Positions 6,603 through 16,813 of a DNA stretch of 23,082 nucleotides are shown in pieces. The translations under genes and the position numbers were made by a program. Source of the stretch: Pseudomonadota bacterium (GTDB taxonomy: Bacteria; Desulfobacterota; Desulfovibrionia; Desulfovibrionales; Desulfovibrionaceae); the NCBI GenBank assembly GCA_023390395.1, contig JAEWCY010000219.1, positions 1-23,082 of the forward strand, given 5' to 3'. Under the pieces are notes generated by a model. It was not told the origin of the DNA, ran no database searches, and saw nothing but the letters and a program-made list of their open reading frames with translations. Position 1 is the stretch's first letter. Each line of letters starts with the position of its first letter.

Positions 6603-7425
6603 CGAATTCCCGCACGTACTTCCAGTATTCCGGCGCGTCCACGATGTTGCCGTGGCCGGTGCCCTCGATGACGCGCACGTCCTTGGGGCCGGGCCAGGCC
6701 GCGGCCAGGCGGTCGGCGTGGCGCGGCGGCACCAGCCCGTCGGCCCCGGCCACCAGGAACAGGGCCGGCGCGGTGATCCTGGCCGCGTCCGGGACCACGT
6801 CGAAGGGATTCTTGAGCAGCAGGCGCACGGGCACGAAGGGGTGGCTCTCCTGGCCCACGCCGGCCAGGGAGGCGAAGGGGGTCACGAGGATGATCCCGGC
6901 CACGGGCCGGCGGGCGGCCACGTGGGCGGCCAGGGCCGTGCCGAGGCTGCGGCCCATGACGATGATGCGGGTCTCGGGCCTGATCTTTTGGGCCAGGGCG
7001 TCGTAGGCGGCCAGGGCGTCCGCCTTGAGGACCGCCTCGGACGGCACGCCGTCGGAATGGCCGTAGCCCCGGTAGTCCAGGCCGGCCACGACGTAAGGGC
7101 GCAGCTCGTTGGGCGACCAGAGGAAAAAGCCGGTCTGCTCCTCGGCGTTGCCGCAAAAATACAGCACGGCCGGCGCGCTTTGGCCATGTATGGACCGGGG
7201 CAGGTAGTAGCCGCGCAGGACCGCGCCGTCGGCGGCGGCGACGGAGAAATCCTCCAGGCGCGGAAAATAGCGGCGGATCTCCGCTTCCCGGGCCGGATCG
7301 GCCGCGCGGCCGGGAAAAACCATGGAATCCTGGCCCAGGTAGAGCATGACCAAGTAACCGCAATAGGCCAGGCCCAGGGCCATGGCGACGATGACGATGA
7401 TTTTCATGACATATTGTTTTTTCAT
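6568..7425 (-). CDS. Membrane-anchored alpha/beta hydrolase
   Basis: The protein has 285 residues. An N-terminal hydrophobic segment (about 7-28) should anchor it in the membrane with the catalytic domain outside the cytoplasm, or serve as an uncleaved signal. The hydrolase fold shows YFCGNAEE (oxyanion region), LDYRGYGHSDG, nucleophile Ser in GRSLGT, the acidic residue in AGADGLVP and the His in GTGHGNI. This is the pattern of the BEM46/ABHD13-like serine hydrolase group; the substrate is unknown. The start is the ATG of 7423-7425 (MKKQYVMK); a second ATG is at 7405-7407. Neither has a strong Shine-Dalgarno. Only 15 bases separate this start from that of divergent azlC, so its promoter must lie inside azlC. 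Its 3' end overlaps hflX. Confidence 0.82.
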   Translation of the reverse strand: MKKQYVMKIIVIVAMALGLAYCGYLVMLYLGQDSMVFPGRAADPAREAEIRRYFPRLEDFSVAAADGAVLRGYYLPRSIHGQSAPAVLYFCGNAEEQTGFFLWSPNELRPYVVAGLDYRGYGHSDGVPSEAVLKADALAAYDALAQKIRPETRIIVMGRSLGTALAAHVAARRPVAGIILVTPFASLAGVGQESHPFVPVRLLLKNPFDVVPDAARITAPALFLVAGADGLVPPRHADRLAAAWPGPKDVRVIEGTGHGNIVDAPEYWKYVREFVKARFEPRPQP

Positions 7426-7440
7426 GAGAAAAAGGCCCCC
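7401..7440. promoter_or_regulatory. Very compact divergent start region with direct repeat TTTTCATGA
   Basis: TTTTCATGA occurs at 7401-7409 and again at 7419-7427, 18 bases apart, within the AT-rich patch that holds the hydrolase start codons and the azlC Shine-Dalgarno (AAAGG at 7431-7435). The repeat may be a regulator site or may only reflect the two ATG codons on the minus strand. No clear -35/-10 pair was found for either gene. Confidence 0.25.
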
Positions 7441-8163
7441 ATGCCCCCCGCGCCCCTGACCCCGCCCCCCGGGCGGGCCGTCTGGCGCGAGGCCCTGGCC
7501 CGCGTCGCGCCCATCGCCATGGGCTACGTTCCCGTCGGTATGGCCTATGGCGTGCTGGCCGGCAAGGCCGGGCTTTCGGCCATAAACGTCCTGGCCATGT
7601 CGCTTCTGGTCTACGCCGGCTCGGCCCAGCTCGTGGCCGTGGGCTTCTTCGCCGCCGGCGCGTCGGGACTTTCCATCGTGGCCGCCACGTTGGCCGTCAA
7701 CCTGCGCCACCTGCTCTTCTCGGCCGCCTCTGTCCCCTGGACGTCGGGCTGGCGCAAGCGGGAGCTGGCGGCCTTCGCCTTCGAACTCACGGACGAGACC
7801 TTCGCCCTGCACGCCGCGCGCTACGGCCACGGCGACCGGGACAAGCGCCTCACCCTGGCCGCCAACGCCCTGGCCCAGGCCTCGTGGGTGGCGGGCACGG
7901 CCCTTGGCGTGGCCGCCGGCGACGCCCTGGGCGACGGCCGGGCCCTGGCCCTGGATTTCGCCCTTCCGGGCATGTTCCTGGCGCTTCTGGCCGGACAGCT
8001 GCGTTCGCCCTCCCAGGCGGCGGCGGCCGTGGCCGGCGGCGCGCTGTCGCTTGGCGCGGCCTGGTGCGGCGCGTCGGGGATCGGCACGCTGGGCGCGGGC
8101 CTGGCCGGGGCGGCCTGCGGCATGGGAGTGGAAGCATGGACGCGCAGGAAACGGTCTTCCTGA
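7441..8163 (+). CDS. azlC: AzlC-family branched-chain amino acid exporter, large subunit
   Basis: The protein has 240 residues and several hydrophobic helices. It carries the AzlC hallmarks: PIAMGYVPVGMAYGVLAGKAGLS near the N-terminus, LVYAGSAQLVAVG and NLRHLLFSAA, followed by FELTDETFAL. AzlC with the small AzlD forms an inner-membrane exporter of leucine, isoleucine or valine and some analogues. The ATG at 7441 follows AAAGG with a 5-base gap. azlD starts 28 bases before its stop codon, the usual translationally coupled arrangement. The N-terminal Pro-rich stretch (MPPAPLTPPPG) is unremarkable for this GC content. A LIV-type importer for the same substrates lies 6 kb away. Confidence 0.9.
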   Translation: MPPAPLTPPPGRAVWREALARVAPIAMGYVPVGMAYGVLAGKAGLSAINVLAMSLLVYAGSAQLVAVGFFAAGASGLSIVAATLAVNLRHLLFSAASVPWTSGWRKRELAAFAFELTDETFALHAARYGHGDRDKRLTLAANALAQASWVAGTALGVAAGDALGDGRALALDFALPGMFLALLAGQLRSPSQAAAAVAGGALSLGAAWCGASGIGTLGAGLAGAACGMGVEAWTRRKRSS

Positions 8164-8462
8164 CCATCTGCGGCATGGCCGCGGTCACCTACGCCACGCG
8201 GGCCGCGCCGCTGCTCTTCCTGGCCGGGCGGACGCTGCCCCCGGCGGTGCAGCGCTTTCTGGCCCACGTGCCGGCGGCGGTATTGGCCGCCCTGGCCGTG
8301 CCGGCCGTGCTCGCGCCCGAGGGGCGGCTGGCCGGCCTGGCCAGCCCGGTGCTCTGGGCCGGGCTGGCCGCCTTCGCCCTGGCCCTGCGCACCCGGGGCT
8401 TTTTCGGGCCCGTGGCCCTGGGCATGGCCGTCGTGGCCGCCGCCCGCTTCTTTGCCGGCTGA
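8136..8462 (+). CDS. azlD: AzlD-family branched-chain amino acid exporter, small subunit
   Basis: This 108-residue membrane protein is of the usual AzlD size. It has four hydrophobic segments and the family motif TYATRAAPLLFLAGRTLPPAVQ (cited in part: YATRAAPLL, then LPPAVQRFL). It pairs with AzlC to export branched-chain amino acids. The ATG at 8136 has GGAG upstream and overlaps the end of azlC. The gene ends 18 bases before the convergent hybrid-kinase gene, with no clear terminator between them. Confidence 0.88.
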   Translation: MDAQETVFLTICGMAAVTYATRAAPLLFLAGRTLPPAVQRFLAHVPAAVLAALAVPAVLAPEGRLAGLASPVLWAGLAAFALALRTRGFFGPVALGMAVVAAARFFAG

Positions 8463-8480
8463 GGACGGGAAAAATGCCCC

Positions 8481-11333
<2,853 letters not shown>

Positions 11334-11422
11334 GGGGGACTTCCGGTGCAGCCGCGCACGGGGCGGGGTCGGGCCTGCCGGCGCGAGGCGCGCGGCGACA
11401 GGCTGTTTCATTTTCTCGATTT

Positions 11423-11450
11423 GTTAAAAAGAAACGGACCCGGCTGTCAA
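11423..11450 (-). promoter_or_regulatory. Sigma70-like promoter of the hybrid kinase gene
   Basis: On the minus strand TTGACA (11445-11450) is followed after 16 bases by TTTAAC (11423-11428); TTAACA with a 17-base gap is equivalent. Transcription would begin near 11415, so translation from 11411 would be almost leaderless, while the ATG at 11333 would have a leader of about 80 bases with a Shine-Dalgarno. Confidence 0.5.
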
Positions 11451-11470
11451 AGGATTCGCCGTACGCCGCC

Positions 11471-11953
11471 TCAGGGGGAGAGCACCCGATTGGCGGCGTA
11501 GTAGCTCGAGCGCCAGTAGGGGGCCATGAGGCTCTCCTCGCGCACCCGGCCGCCGGAGGACGGGCTGTGGATGAAGCCGCCGTGGCCGTCGAAGATGCCC
11601 ACGTGCAGGCTCGACGCCCTGCCCGACGGCATGAAAAAGACGAGGTCGCCGGACCGCAGCTCGGTCTTGGACACCGGCCGCCCCACGTGGAGCTGATCGT
11701 CCGTGCGCCGGGGCAGGCGCACGCCGTGGCGGGCGTAGACCCATTGCACGAAGCCCGAGCAGTCGAAGCCCGTGTTCGGCGACTGGCCGGCGGTGCGGTA
11801 GGGCACGCCGATCTGGGACCGGGCCGTGTCCACCACGCCGCCCTGGCCCGTCGGGGGCAGGGGCGAGGGCTCGCGGCCGCCGCCGGTGAAGGCGCAGCCC
11901 CCGAGGACGAGCCCGAGACAAGCCAGCAGGGCGAAACGGATGACTGCCCGCAT
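11471..11953 (-). CDS. NlpC/P60-family cell-wall peptidase, lipoprotein
   Basis: The protein has 160 residues. It starts with a lipoprotein signal peptide (MRAVIRFALLACLGLVLGGC) in which Cys20 is the lipidation site. After a short Gly/Pro-rich spacer, an NlpC/P60 domain fills residues 38-160: catalytic Cys65 in NTGFDCSGFVQWVY, His117 in SSLHVGI and His129 in GGFIHSPSSGG, plus the RSGDLVFF motif. Such enzymes cut peptide bonds in the peptidoglycan stem, usually at D-Glu-meso-DAP, in the periplasm. The start has GGAGG 8 bases upstream. The residue after the lipidated Cys is Ala, which suggests outer-membrane sorting. The MCP gene lies 50 bases upstream on the same strand and may be co-transcribed. 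Confidence 0.9.
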   Translation of the reverse strand: MRAVIRFALLACLGLVLGGCAFTGGGREPSPLPPTGQGGVVDTARSQIGVPYRTAGQSPNTGFDCSGFVQWVYARHGVRLPRRTDDQLHVGRPVSKTELRSGDLVFFMPSGRASSLHVGIFDGHGGFIHSPSSGGRVREESLMAPYWRSSYYAANRVLSP

Positions 11954-12003
11954 GCTCCGAACCTCCGGTCGGAGACATGCAACCGCCGTGCCTGCTCGCG
12001 GCC

Positions 12004-13485
12004 TCAGACGACCCGGAAAAAGCCGATGGCCTGGCGCAACTGCCCGGCCTGCTCGGAAAGGGTCCCCGAGGTCGAGGCCAGCTCTTCCGAGGCCGTGGCG
12101 TTTTGCTGGATGATCTGGTCGAAGTCCTGCATGGTCCTGCTGACCTGGCGGCCGCCGGCGTTCTGCTCGGCGCTGGCCGCGGCCATCTCCCGCACGAGTT
12201 CGGCGTTCTTGCGGATGTCCGGCACCATGCGCCCCAACATGTCCCCGGCCCGCTCGGCGATGGCCGCCGTGGAGGCGGACAGGCCGCTGATGGCCGCGGC
12301 GGACTGGCGGCTGCGTTCGGCGAGCTTTCGGACCTCCGAGGCGACCACGGCGAAGCCCTTGCCGTGCTCCCCGGCCCGGGCCGCCTCGATGGCGGCGTTT
12401 AAGGCCAGCAGGTTGGTCTGGCGGGCGATCTCCTCCACGATGCCGATCTTCTCGGCGATGTCCTTCATGGCCGAAACGGCCCCGCGCACGGCCTCGCCGC
12501 CGCCCTGGGCGTCCTCGGCGGCCTTGGCCGCGATGGCCTCGGTCTCGGCGGCCCCGGCGGCGCTCGTTTCGATGCTCTGGGCGATCTCCTCCATGGAAGC
12601 CGCAATTTCTTCGACCATGGCCGCCTGGCGGCTGGCGCCCTGGGCCAGGTCCTGGGCGGCGGCGGCCACGTGGCCCGCGCCCTCGGCCACGTTGTCCGAG
12701 GCCTCGCGGATGCGCGCGACCACCCCGGCGATCTTCTCGCCCAGGGCGTCCACGGCCAGGGCCAGCTGGCCGATCTCGTCCCGGCGGGAGAGGGCGGCCC
12801 GGCGGGTGAAGTCTCCGGCGGCGAAGGCCGCGGCGCAGTCCCCGAGCCGGGACAGGGGCGCGACGATGCGGCGCTGGACGCCCAGGGCCGCGCCGGCCAG
12901 GCACAGGGCCAGGACGGCCGTGACGCCCCAGTAGACTTGCCGGTAGCCCGCGACCTGGACCCGGTAGCCGGCCAGTCCCTCGCGGCTGGCCTCCTCCTGC
13001 CGGGCCACGCCGGCCAGGAGCCTGTCCTTGACCGCGCGCCAGGCGGGCGTGCCCTTGGCCCTGAGCGCCTCGGCCGCCTCGCCCTTGCCGCCGCCGTCCC
13101 GGCCGGCCTGGGCGAGCACGGCGGCATGGACCGCGCACAGCTCCCGCCACATCCGCTCGATCTCGACGAGCCCGGCGGCCTCGCCTTCGGGCAGTCCGGC
13201 GCGCAGCTGCCCGAGGGCGGCCTGGAAATCCCCCTCGGCCGCGGCCAGGTTCTTCCTGGCGGTTTCGTCCCGGGGGTCGATCAGGATGTTGCGCACCGCC
13301 TGGCCGGCCTGCAGCCCCTGGGAATAGAGCTGCTCGAAGGCGTGGAGGTTTCGCATGTCGCGCACGACCAGGGATTCCATACGCGCGTCGCCCGCGCGGC
13401 TTTCAAAGGTGTAGCACGCGCCCTGCACGCACAAGAGCCCGATCAGGACGGCCGATCCGAGCCCGAACACGTTTCGCAGCTTCAT
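12004..13485 (-). CDS. Methyl-accepting chemotaxis protein with small periplasmic helical sensor domain
   Basis: This 493-residue transducer has TM1 at about 7-24, a mostly helical periplasmic region (25-185, 4HB-like), TM2 at about 186-203, HAMP at 204-256, and a long cytoplasmic coiled coil with the highly conserved hairpin tip IVEEIARQTNLLALNAAIEA (349-368) continuing to AERS at about 392. This tip binds CheA and CheW. There is no CheR-docking pentapeptide at the C-terminus, which ends IGFFRVV. The ligand is unknown. The ATG at 13485 has a strong GGAGGGAAGG region just upstream. It is the first gene of the minus-strand run MCP, NlpC/P60, hybrid kinase. Confidence 0.93.
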   Translation of the reverse strand: MKLRNVFGLGSAVLIGLLCVQGACYTFESRAGDARMESLVVRDMRNLHAFEQLYSQGLQAGQAVRNILIDPRDETARKNLAAAEGDFQAALGQLRAGLPEGEAAGLVEIERMWRELCAVHAAVLAQAGRDGGGKGEAAEALRAKGTPAWRAVKDRLLAGVARQEEASREGLAGYRVQVAGYRQVYWGVTAVLALCLAGAALGVQRRIVAPLSRLGDCAAAFAAGDFTRRAALSRRDEIGQLALAVDALGEKIAGVVARIREASDNVAEGAGHVAAAAQDLAQGASRQAAMVEEIAASMEEIAQSIETSAAGAAETEAIAAKAAEDAQGGGEAVRGAVSAMKDIAEKIGIVEEIARQTNLLALNAAIEAARAGEHGKGFAVVASEVRKLAERSRQSAAAISGLSASTAAIAERAGDMLGRMVPDIRKNAELVREMAAASAEQNAGGRQVSRTMQDFDQIIQQNATASEELASTSGTLSEQAGQLRQAIGFFRVV

Positions 13486-13796
13486 TTCCTTCCCTCCGCC
13501 GCCCCGCGTCCCGATTCCGGGAGCTTCCGTCGAAGCGTCTGATTTTTCTCTCTATAACGAACACCGTTTCGCGCTAACGAAAAAAAACGACGATCGTTTC
13601 CCGGCCTCCGGGAGGTCGCCACCGTCCCGGTCGCGCCGCCTTCCGGCAGGGTCCGCAACGAACATTTAACAAAATCGGCAAGTTCCGCCGGGAGCCGAAC
13701 ACCGGCAACCCTTTCCCTGGGCCGGCCCGGGGCGCCTGTTCCGGCGACAAGTTTCCCTTTGTTTTTTGTCGGATTTTTTCGTAAGAACCCGGTTCC
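13486..13796. other. Divergent intergenic region between the MCP gene and livG
   Basis: No gene is visible in these 311 bases. The part next to the MCP gene is unusually AT-rich, with TTATAG on the minus strand near 13553-13558 as a possible -10 box, and a small hairpin AAACGA-CGA-TCGTTT (13585-13599) within a cluster of CGTT/AACG motifs. Near livG, CGACAA and TTGTCG can pair across a long T-rich loop, followed by GATTTTTTC; this is too weak to call a terminator. Promoters for both directions must lie here, but I cannot place them with confidence. Confidence 0.4.
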
Positions 13797-14564
13797 ATGG
13801 CTCACTTGTGTCTTTCCGACGTCAGCGTCCACTTCGGGGGCCTCCAGGCCCTCACGGAAGTGTCCTTCGATCTGCGCCCCGGCGAGATCTTAAGCCTCAT
13901 TGGGCCAAACGGCGCGGGCAAGACCACGGTATTTAACGTCATCACCGGCGTCTACAAGATTTCCGGCGGCCAGGTGACCTACGACGGCGCGCCGCTCTCC
14001 GGCCTGCGGCCCCACCACATCCTGGCCCGGGGCATCGCCCGCACCTTCCAGAACATTCGCCTCTTCACCGCCATGACGGCGCTGGAAAACGTCATGGTGG
14101 CCAGACACTGCCGCACCCGGGCCTCGGTCGTGGGCGCGGTGCTGCGAACGCCCTCCCAGCGCCGCGAGGAAAAGGCCGTGCGCGAGCGGGCCATGCGGGC
14201 CCTGGCCTTCGCCGGCCTGGCCGGGCACGCCGACACCGTGGCCAAGAACCTGCCCTACGGCCTCCAGCGCCGCCTGGAGATCGCCCGGGCCCTGGGCTCG
14301 GACCCCAAGACCCTGCTCCTCGACGAGCCCGCCGCCGGACTCAACCCCTCGGAGAGCCGGGACCTCATGGAGACCATCGCCCGCATCGCCGCCACGGGCG
14401 TGAACGTGCTGCTCGTCGAGCACGACATGAGCGTGGTCATGAACGTCAGCCACCGGGTGGTGGTCCTCGACCACGGGGTCTGCATCTGCCAGGGCAGCCC
14501 CGACGAGGTGCGCGCCAACCCCCACGTCATCGAGGCCTACCTCGGCTCCGAGGCAGACGTATAG
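13797..14564 (+). CDS. livG: Branched-chain amino acid ABC transporter ATPase LivG
   Basis: The protein has 255 residues and is a cytoplasmic ATPase of the LIV (HAAT) importer family. Walker A is GPNGAGKT (about 36-43), the Q-loop region is ARTFQNIRLF, the signature is the LivG-type variant LPYGLQRRLEIARAL, Walker B is LLLDEPAAGLNP (about 173-184), and the H-loop is LLVEHDM. The insertion after the Q-loop with the ENVMVARH motif is typical of LivG rather than LivF. It is the first gene of the operon, ahead of the binding protein, which differs from the E. coli order. The Shine-Dalgarno before ATG 13797 is weak (AAGAA). Confidence 0.93.
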   Translation: MAHLCLSDVSVHFGGLQALTEVSFDLRPGEILSLIGPNGAGKTTVFNVITGVYKISGGQVTYDGAPLSGLRPHHILARGIARTFQNIRLFTAMTALENVMVARHCRTRASVVGAVLRTPSQRREEKAVRERAMRALAFAGLAGHADTVAKNLPYGLQRRLEIARALGSDPKTLLLDEPAAGLNPSESRDLMETIARIAATGVNVLLVEHDMSVVMNVSHRVVVLDHGVCICQGSPDEVRANPHVIEAYLGSEADV

Positions 14565-14646
14565 CGACATCGCCGCGAATACGCCCGCATGGCCGCACCG
14601 TCGCGGCAAGGGGGGCGAGACCAAGGACACAGGAGGTTTGCGGAAC

Positions 14647-15774
14647 ATGAAGACGAGAAGCATCATCCTCACGGCCCTGGCCATCAGTCTCGCCATGGCC
14701 GGCACGGCCGCGGCCAAGACCCTCAAGATCGGGAGCCTGAGCCCGCTCACCGGCTCCTACGCCGCCGACGGCAACGACATCGCCAACGGCACGCGGGCGG
14801 CCATCGCCGCCATCGAGAAGGAAGGCGGCATCCCCGGCTACGACAAGATCGAGCTCTTCGCCGAGGACGACGCCTGCGATCCGCGCCAGGCCGTGGCCGC
14901 CGCCAACAAGCTGGTCAACGAGAAGGTCGTCGGCGTCGTCGGCGCCTACTGCTCCTCGGCCACCATCCCGGCCTCCGAGGCTCTGGCCGAGGCCGACATC
15001 CCCATGCTGACCCCGGCCTCCACCTCGGAGAAGGTCACCGAGCGCGGCCTGCCCTACATGTTCCGCGTCTGCGGCCGCGACGACGACCAGTCCATCGCCG
15101 CCATGAAGTTCATCAAGGACGTGCTGGGGGCCAAGACCATCTTCATCGTGGACGACAAGACCACCTACTCCCAGGGCCTGGCCGACAACGTCGAGAAGCT
15201 GGCCGCCAAGGAAGGCGTCAAGGTCATCGCCCACGACCACGTCAACCAGGGCGACAAGGACTTCTCGGCCGTGCTGACCAAGATCAAGGAAGCGGGGCCC
15301 GACGTCCTGTACATGAGCCTGCAGAACTCCGCCTCCGGCGCGCTCATGCTCATCCAGGCCAAGCGGGCCGGCGTCAAGGCCGCCATCATCGGCCAGGACG
15401 CCGTGTACCACCCGCAGCTCATGGAGATCGCCAAGGACGCCGCCGAGGGCATGTACCTGACCTTCGGCTACATCGACGACGCCACCCCGGCCTACAAGAA
15501 GTTCCAGGCCGCCTACGAGAAGTACGGCAAGCCCGGCGCCTACTCGGCCTACGCCTACGACGCCGCCTACTCGCTGCTCTCCGCCATCAAGGCCGCGGGA
15601 TCCACGGACCCGGCCAAGATCAAGGCCGAGCTGCTCAAGATGGACATGGACGGCGCGTCCAAGAAGATCAAGTTCCAGGCCAACGGCGAATCCGGCTCCA
15701 ACTACATCATCCGTGTGGTGAAAGACGGCAAGTTCGCCAACTACTGGGACCCCCAGACCGGCAAGAAGTACTAG
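14647..15774 (+). CDS. livK: Periplasmic branched-chain amino acid binding protein
   Basis: The protein has 375 residues with a signal peptide (1-23, cleavage after AAA before KTLKIG) and a type I periplasmic binding fold of the LivJ/LivK kind: IGSLSPLTGSYAADGNDIAN, DDACDPRQAVAAANKLV and VGAYCSSATIPAS. Cys77 and Cys102 are placed to form the disulphide seen in this family. The ATG at 14647 has AGGAGG 10 bases upstream, the best Shine-Dalgarno in the operon, as expected for the most abundant component. A strong hairpin follows the gene before livH. Substrate could be leucine, isoleucine, valine or a related amino acid; the sequence alone does not decide. Confidence 0.92.
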   Translation: MKTRSIILTALAISLAMAGTAAAKTLKIGSLSPLTGSYAADGNDIANGTRAAIAAIEKEGGIPGYDKIELFAEDDACDPRQAVAAANKLVNEKVVGVVGAYCSSATIPASEALAEADIPMLTPASTSEKVTERGLPYMFRVCGRDDDQSIAAMKFIKDVLGAKTIFIVDDKTTYSQGLADNVEKLAAKEGVKVIAHDHVNQGDKDFSAVLTKIKEAGPDVLYMSLQNSASGALMLIQAKRAGVKAAIIGQDAVYHPQLMEIAKDAAEGMYLTFGYIDDATPAYKKFQAAYEKYGKPGAYSAYAYDAAYSLLSAIKAAGSTDPAKIKAELLKMDMDGASKKIKFQANGESGSNYIIRVVKDGKFANYWDPQTGKKY

Positions 15775-15851
15775 TCGCGGCTCCGGCTGTCCGGGCACTC
15801 CCCGCCGCAAGCGCGGGCGCGTTCGGAAGCATGACGCAAGACGGCATCATC

Positions 15852-15880
15852 CCGGGAGGAAGGCCAAGCCTTCCTCCCGG
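15852..15880 (+). terminator. Perfect 13-bp hairpin between livK and livH
   Basis: CCGGGAGGAAGGC (15852-15864) and GCCTTCCTCCCGG (15868-15880) pair perfectly around a 3-base loop. No T-tract follows (AAAAGCG), so this is less likely an intrinsic terminator than an mRNA-end stabiliser or partial attenuator that keeps binding-protein mRNA in excess over permease mRNA. The structure is directly visible; its role is inference. Confidence 0.7.
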
Positions 15881-15895
15881 AAAAGCGCGGACGGC

Positions 15896-16813
15896 ATGGA
15901 ATATCTCATCCAGCAACTGGTCAACGGCCTGACCCTTGGCGGCGTCTACGCCCTGGTGGCGCTCGGCTACACCATGGTCTACGGCATCATTTCGCTCATC
16001 AACTTCGCCCACGGCGAGATCTTCGCCGCCGGCGGCTACCTGGGCGTGATCCTACTCAGCTACATGGCTTCCCAGGGCCTCATGGAGGCCCACCCCTGGT
16101 TCGGCCTGGCCTTCGCCCTGGTCCTGGCCATGGGCTATTGCGCCATGCTGGCCATGGCCGTGGAAAAGGTCGCCTACCGGCCCCTGCGCAGTTCCTCGCG
16201 CCTGTCCGTGCTGCTCTCGGCGCTCGGCATGTCCATCTTTCTCCAAAACGGCCTCATGCTCACCCAGGGTGTCTACGACAAGGCCTACCCCACGGAATTC
16301 ACCCACGGCGGCTTCGAGGCCTGGGGCGTGCGCATAAGCTACATGCAGATCGGCATCATCGCCGTCACCGCCCTGCTCCTTTTCCTGCTCAACGCCCTGG
16401 TCTTCAGGACCCGCATCGGCAAGGCCATGCGCGCCACGGCCCAGGACAAGGTCATGTCCGCCCTGGTCGGCATCCACTCCGACAAGGTCATCAGCGCCAC
16501 CTTCGCCATCGGCGCGGCCCTGGCCGCCGCCGCCGGCATCATGGTCGGCCTCTACTACGGCTCCGTGCGCTACGACATGGGCTTCGTGCCCGGCATAAAA
16601 GCCTTCGCCGCGGCCGTGCTCGGCGGCATCGGCAACATCACCGGGGCCATGATCGGCGGCTTCGTCATCGGCATGGTGGAGATCCTGGCCGCCGCCTACA
16701 TCCCCCACGGCGGCGAGTACAAGGACGTCTTCGCCTTCGTCATCCTCATCCTCGTGCTCTATTTCATGCCGACCGGCATCATGGGAGAAAACGTCGATGA
16801 CACGCGGGTCTAG
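15896..16813 (+). CDS. livH: Branched-chain amino acid ABC transporter permease LivH
   Basis: This 305-residue inner-membrane permease has about eight hydrophobic segments. It opens with the characteristic QQLVNGLTLGGVYALVALGY and carries FAHGEIFAAGGYLG, LSALGMSIFLQNG, RIGKAMRATAQD (the cytoplasmic coupling region contacting the ATPases) and KAFAAAVLGGIGNITGAMIGG. It pairs with LivM to form the membrane channel. The stop codon lies 17 bases inside livM, indicating coupled translation. The ATG at 15896 has only a weak Shine-Dalgarno (GCGGACGG), consistent with lower expression than livK. Confidence 0.93.
   Translation: MEYLIQQLVNGLTLGGVYALVALGYTMVYGIISLINFAHGEIFAAGGYLGVILLSYMASQGLMEAHPWFGLAFALVLAMGYCAMLAMAVEKVAYRPLRSSSRLSVLLSALGMSIFLQNGLMLTQGVYDKAYPTEFTHGGFEAWGVRISYMQIGIIAVTALLLFLLNALVFRTRIGKAMRATAQDKVMSALVGIHSDKVISATFAIGAALAAAAGIMVGLYYGSVRYDMGFVPGIKAFAAAVLGGIGNITGAMIGGFVIGMVEILAAAYIPHGGEYKDVFAFVILILVLYFMPTGIMGENVDDTRV

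Noticed and set aside
13739..13782. Stem CGACAA/TTGTCG with T-run before livG as an attenuator
   Set aside because: Only 6 pairs across a long loop, and no leader peptide with branched-chain codons was found.
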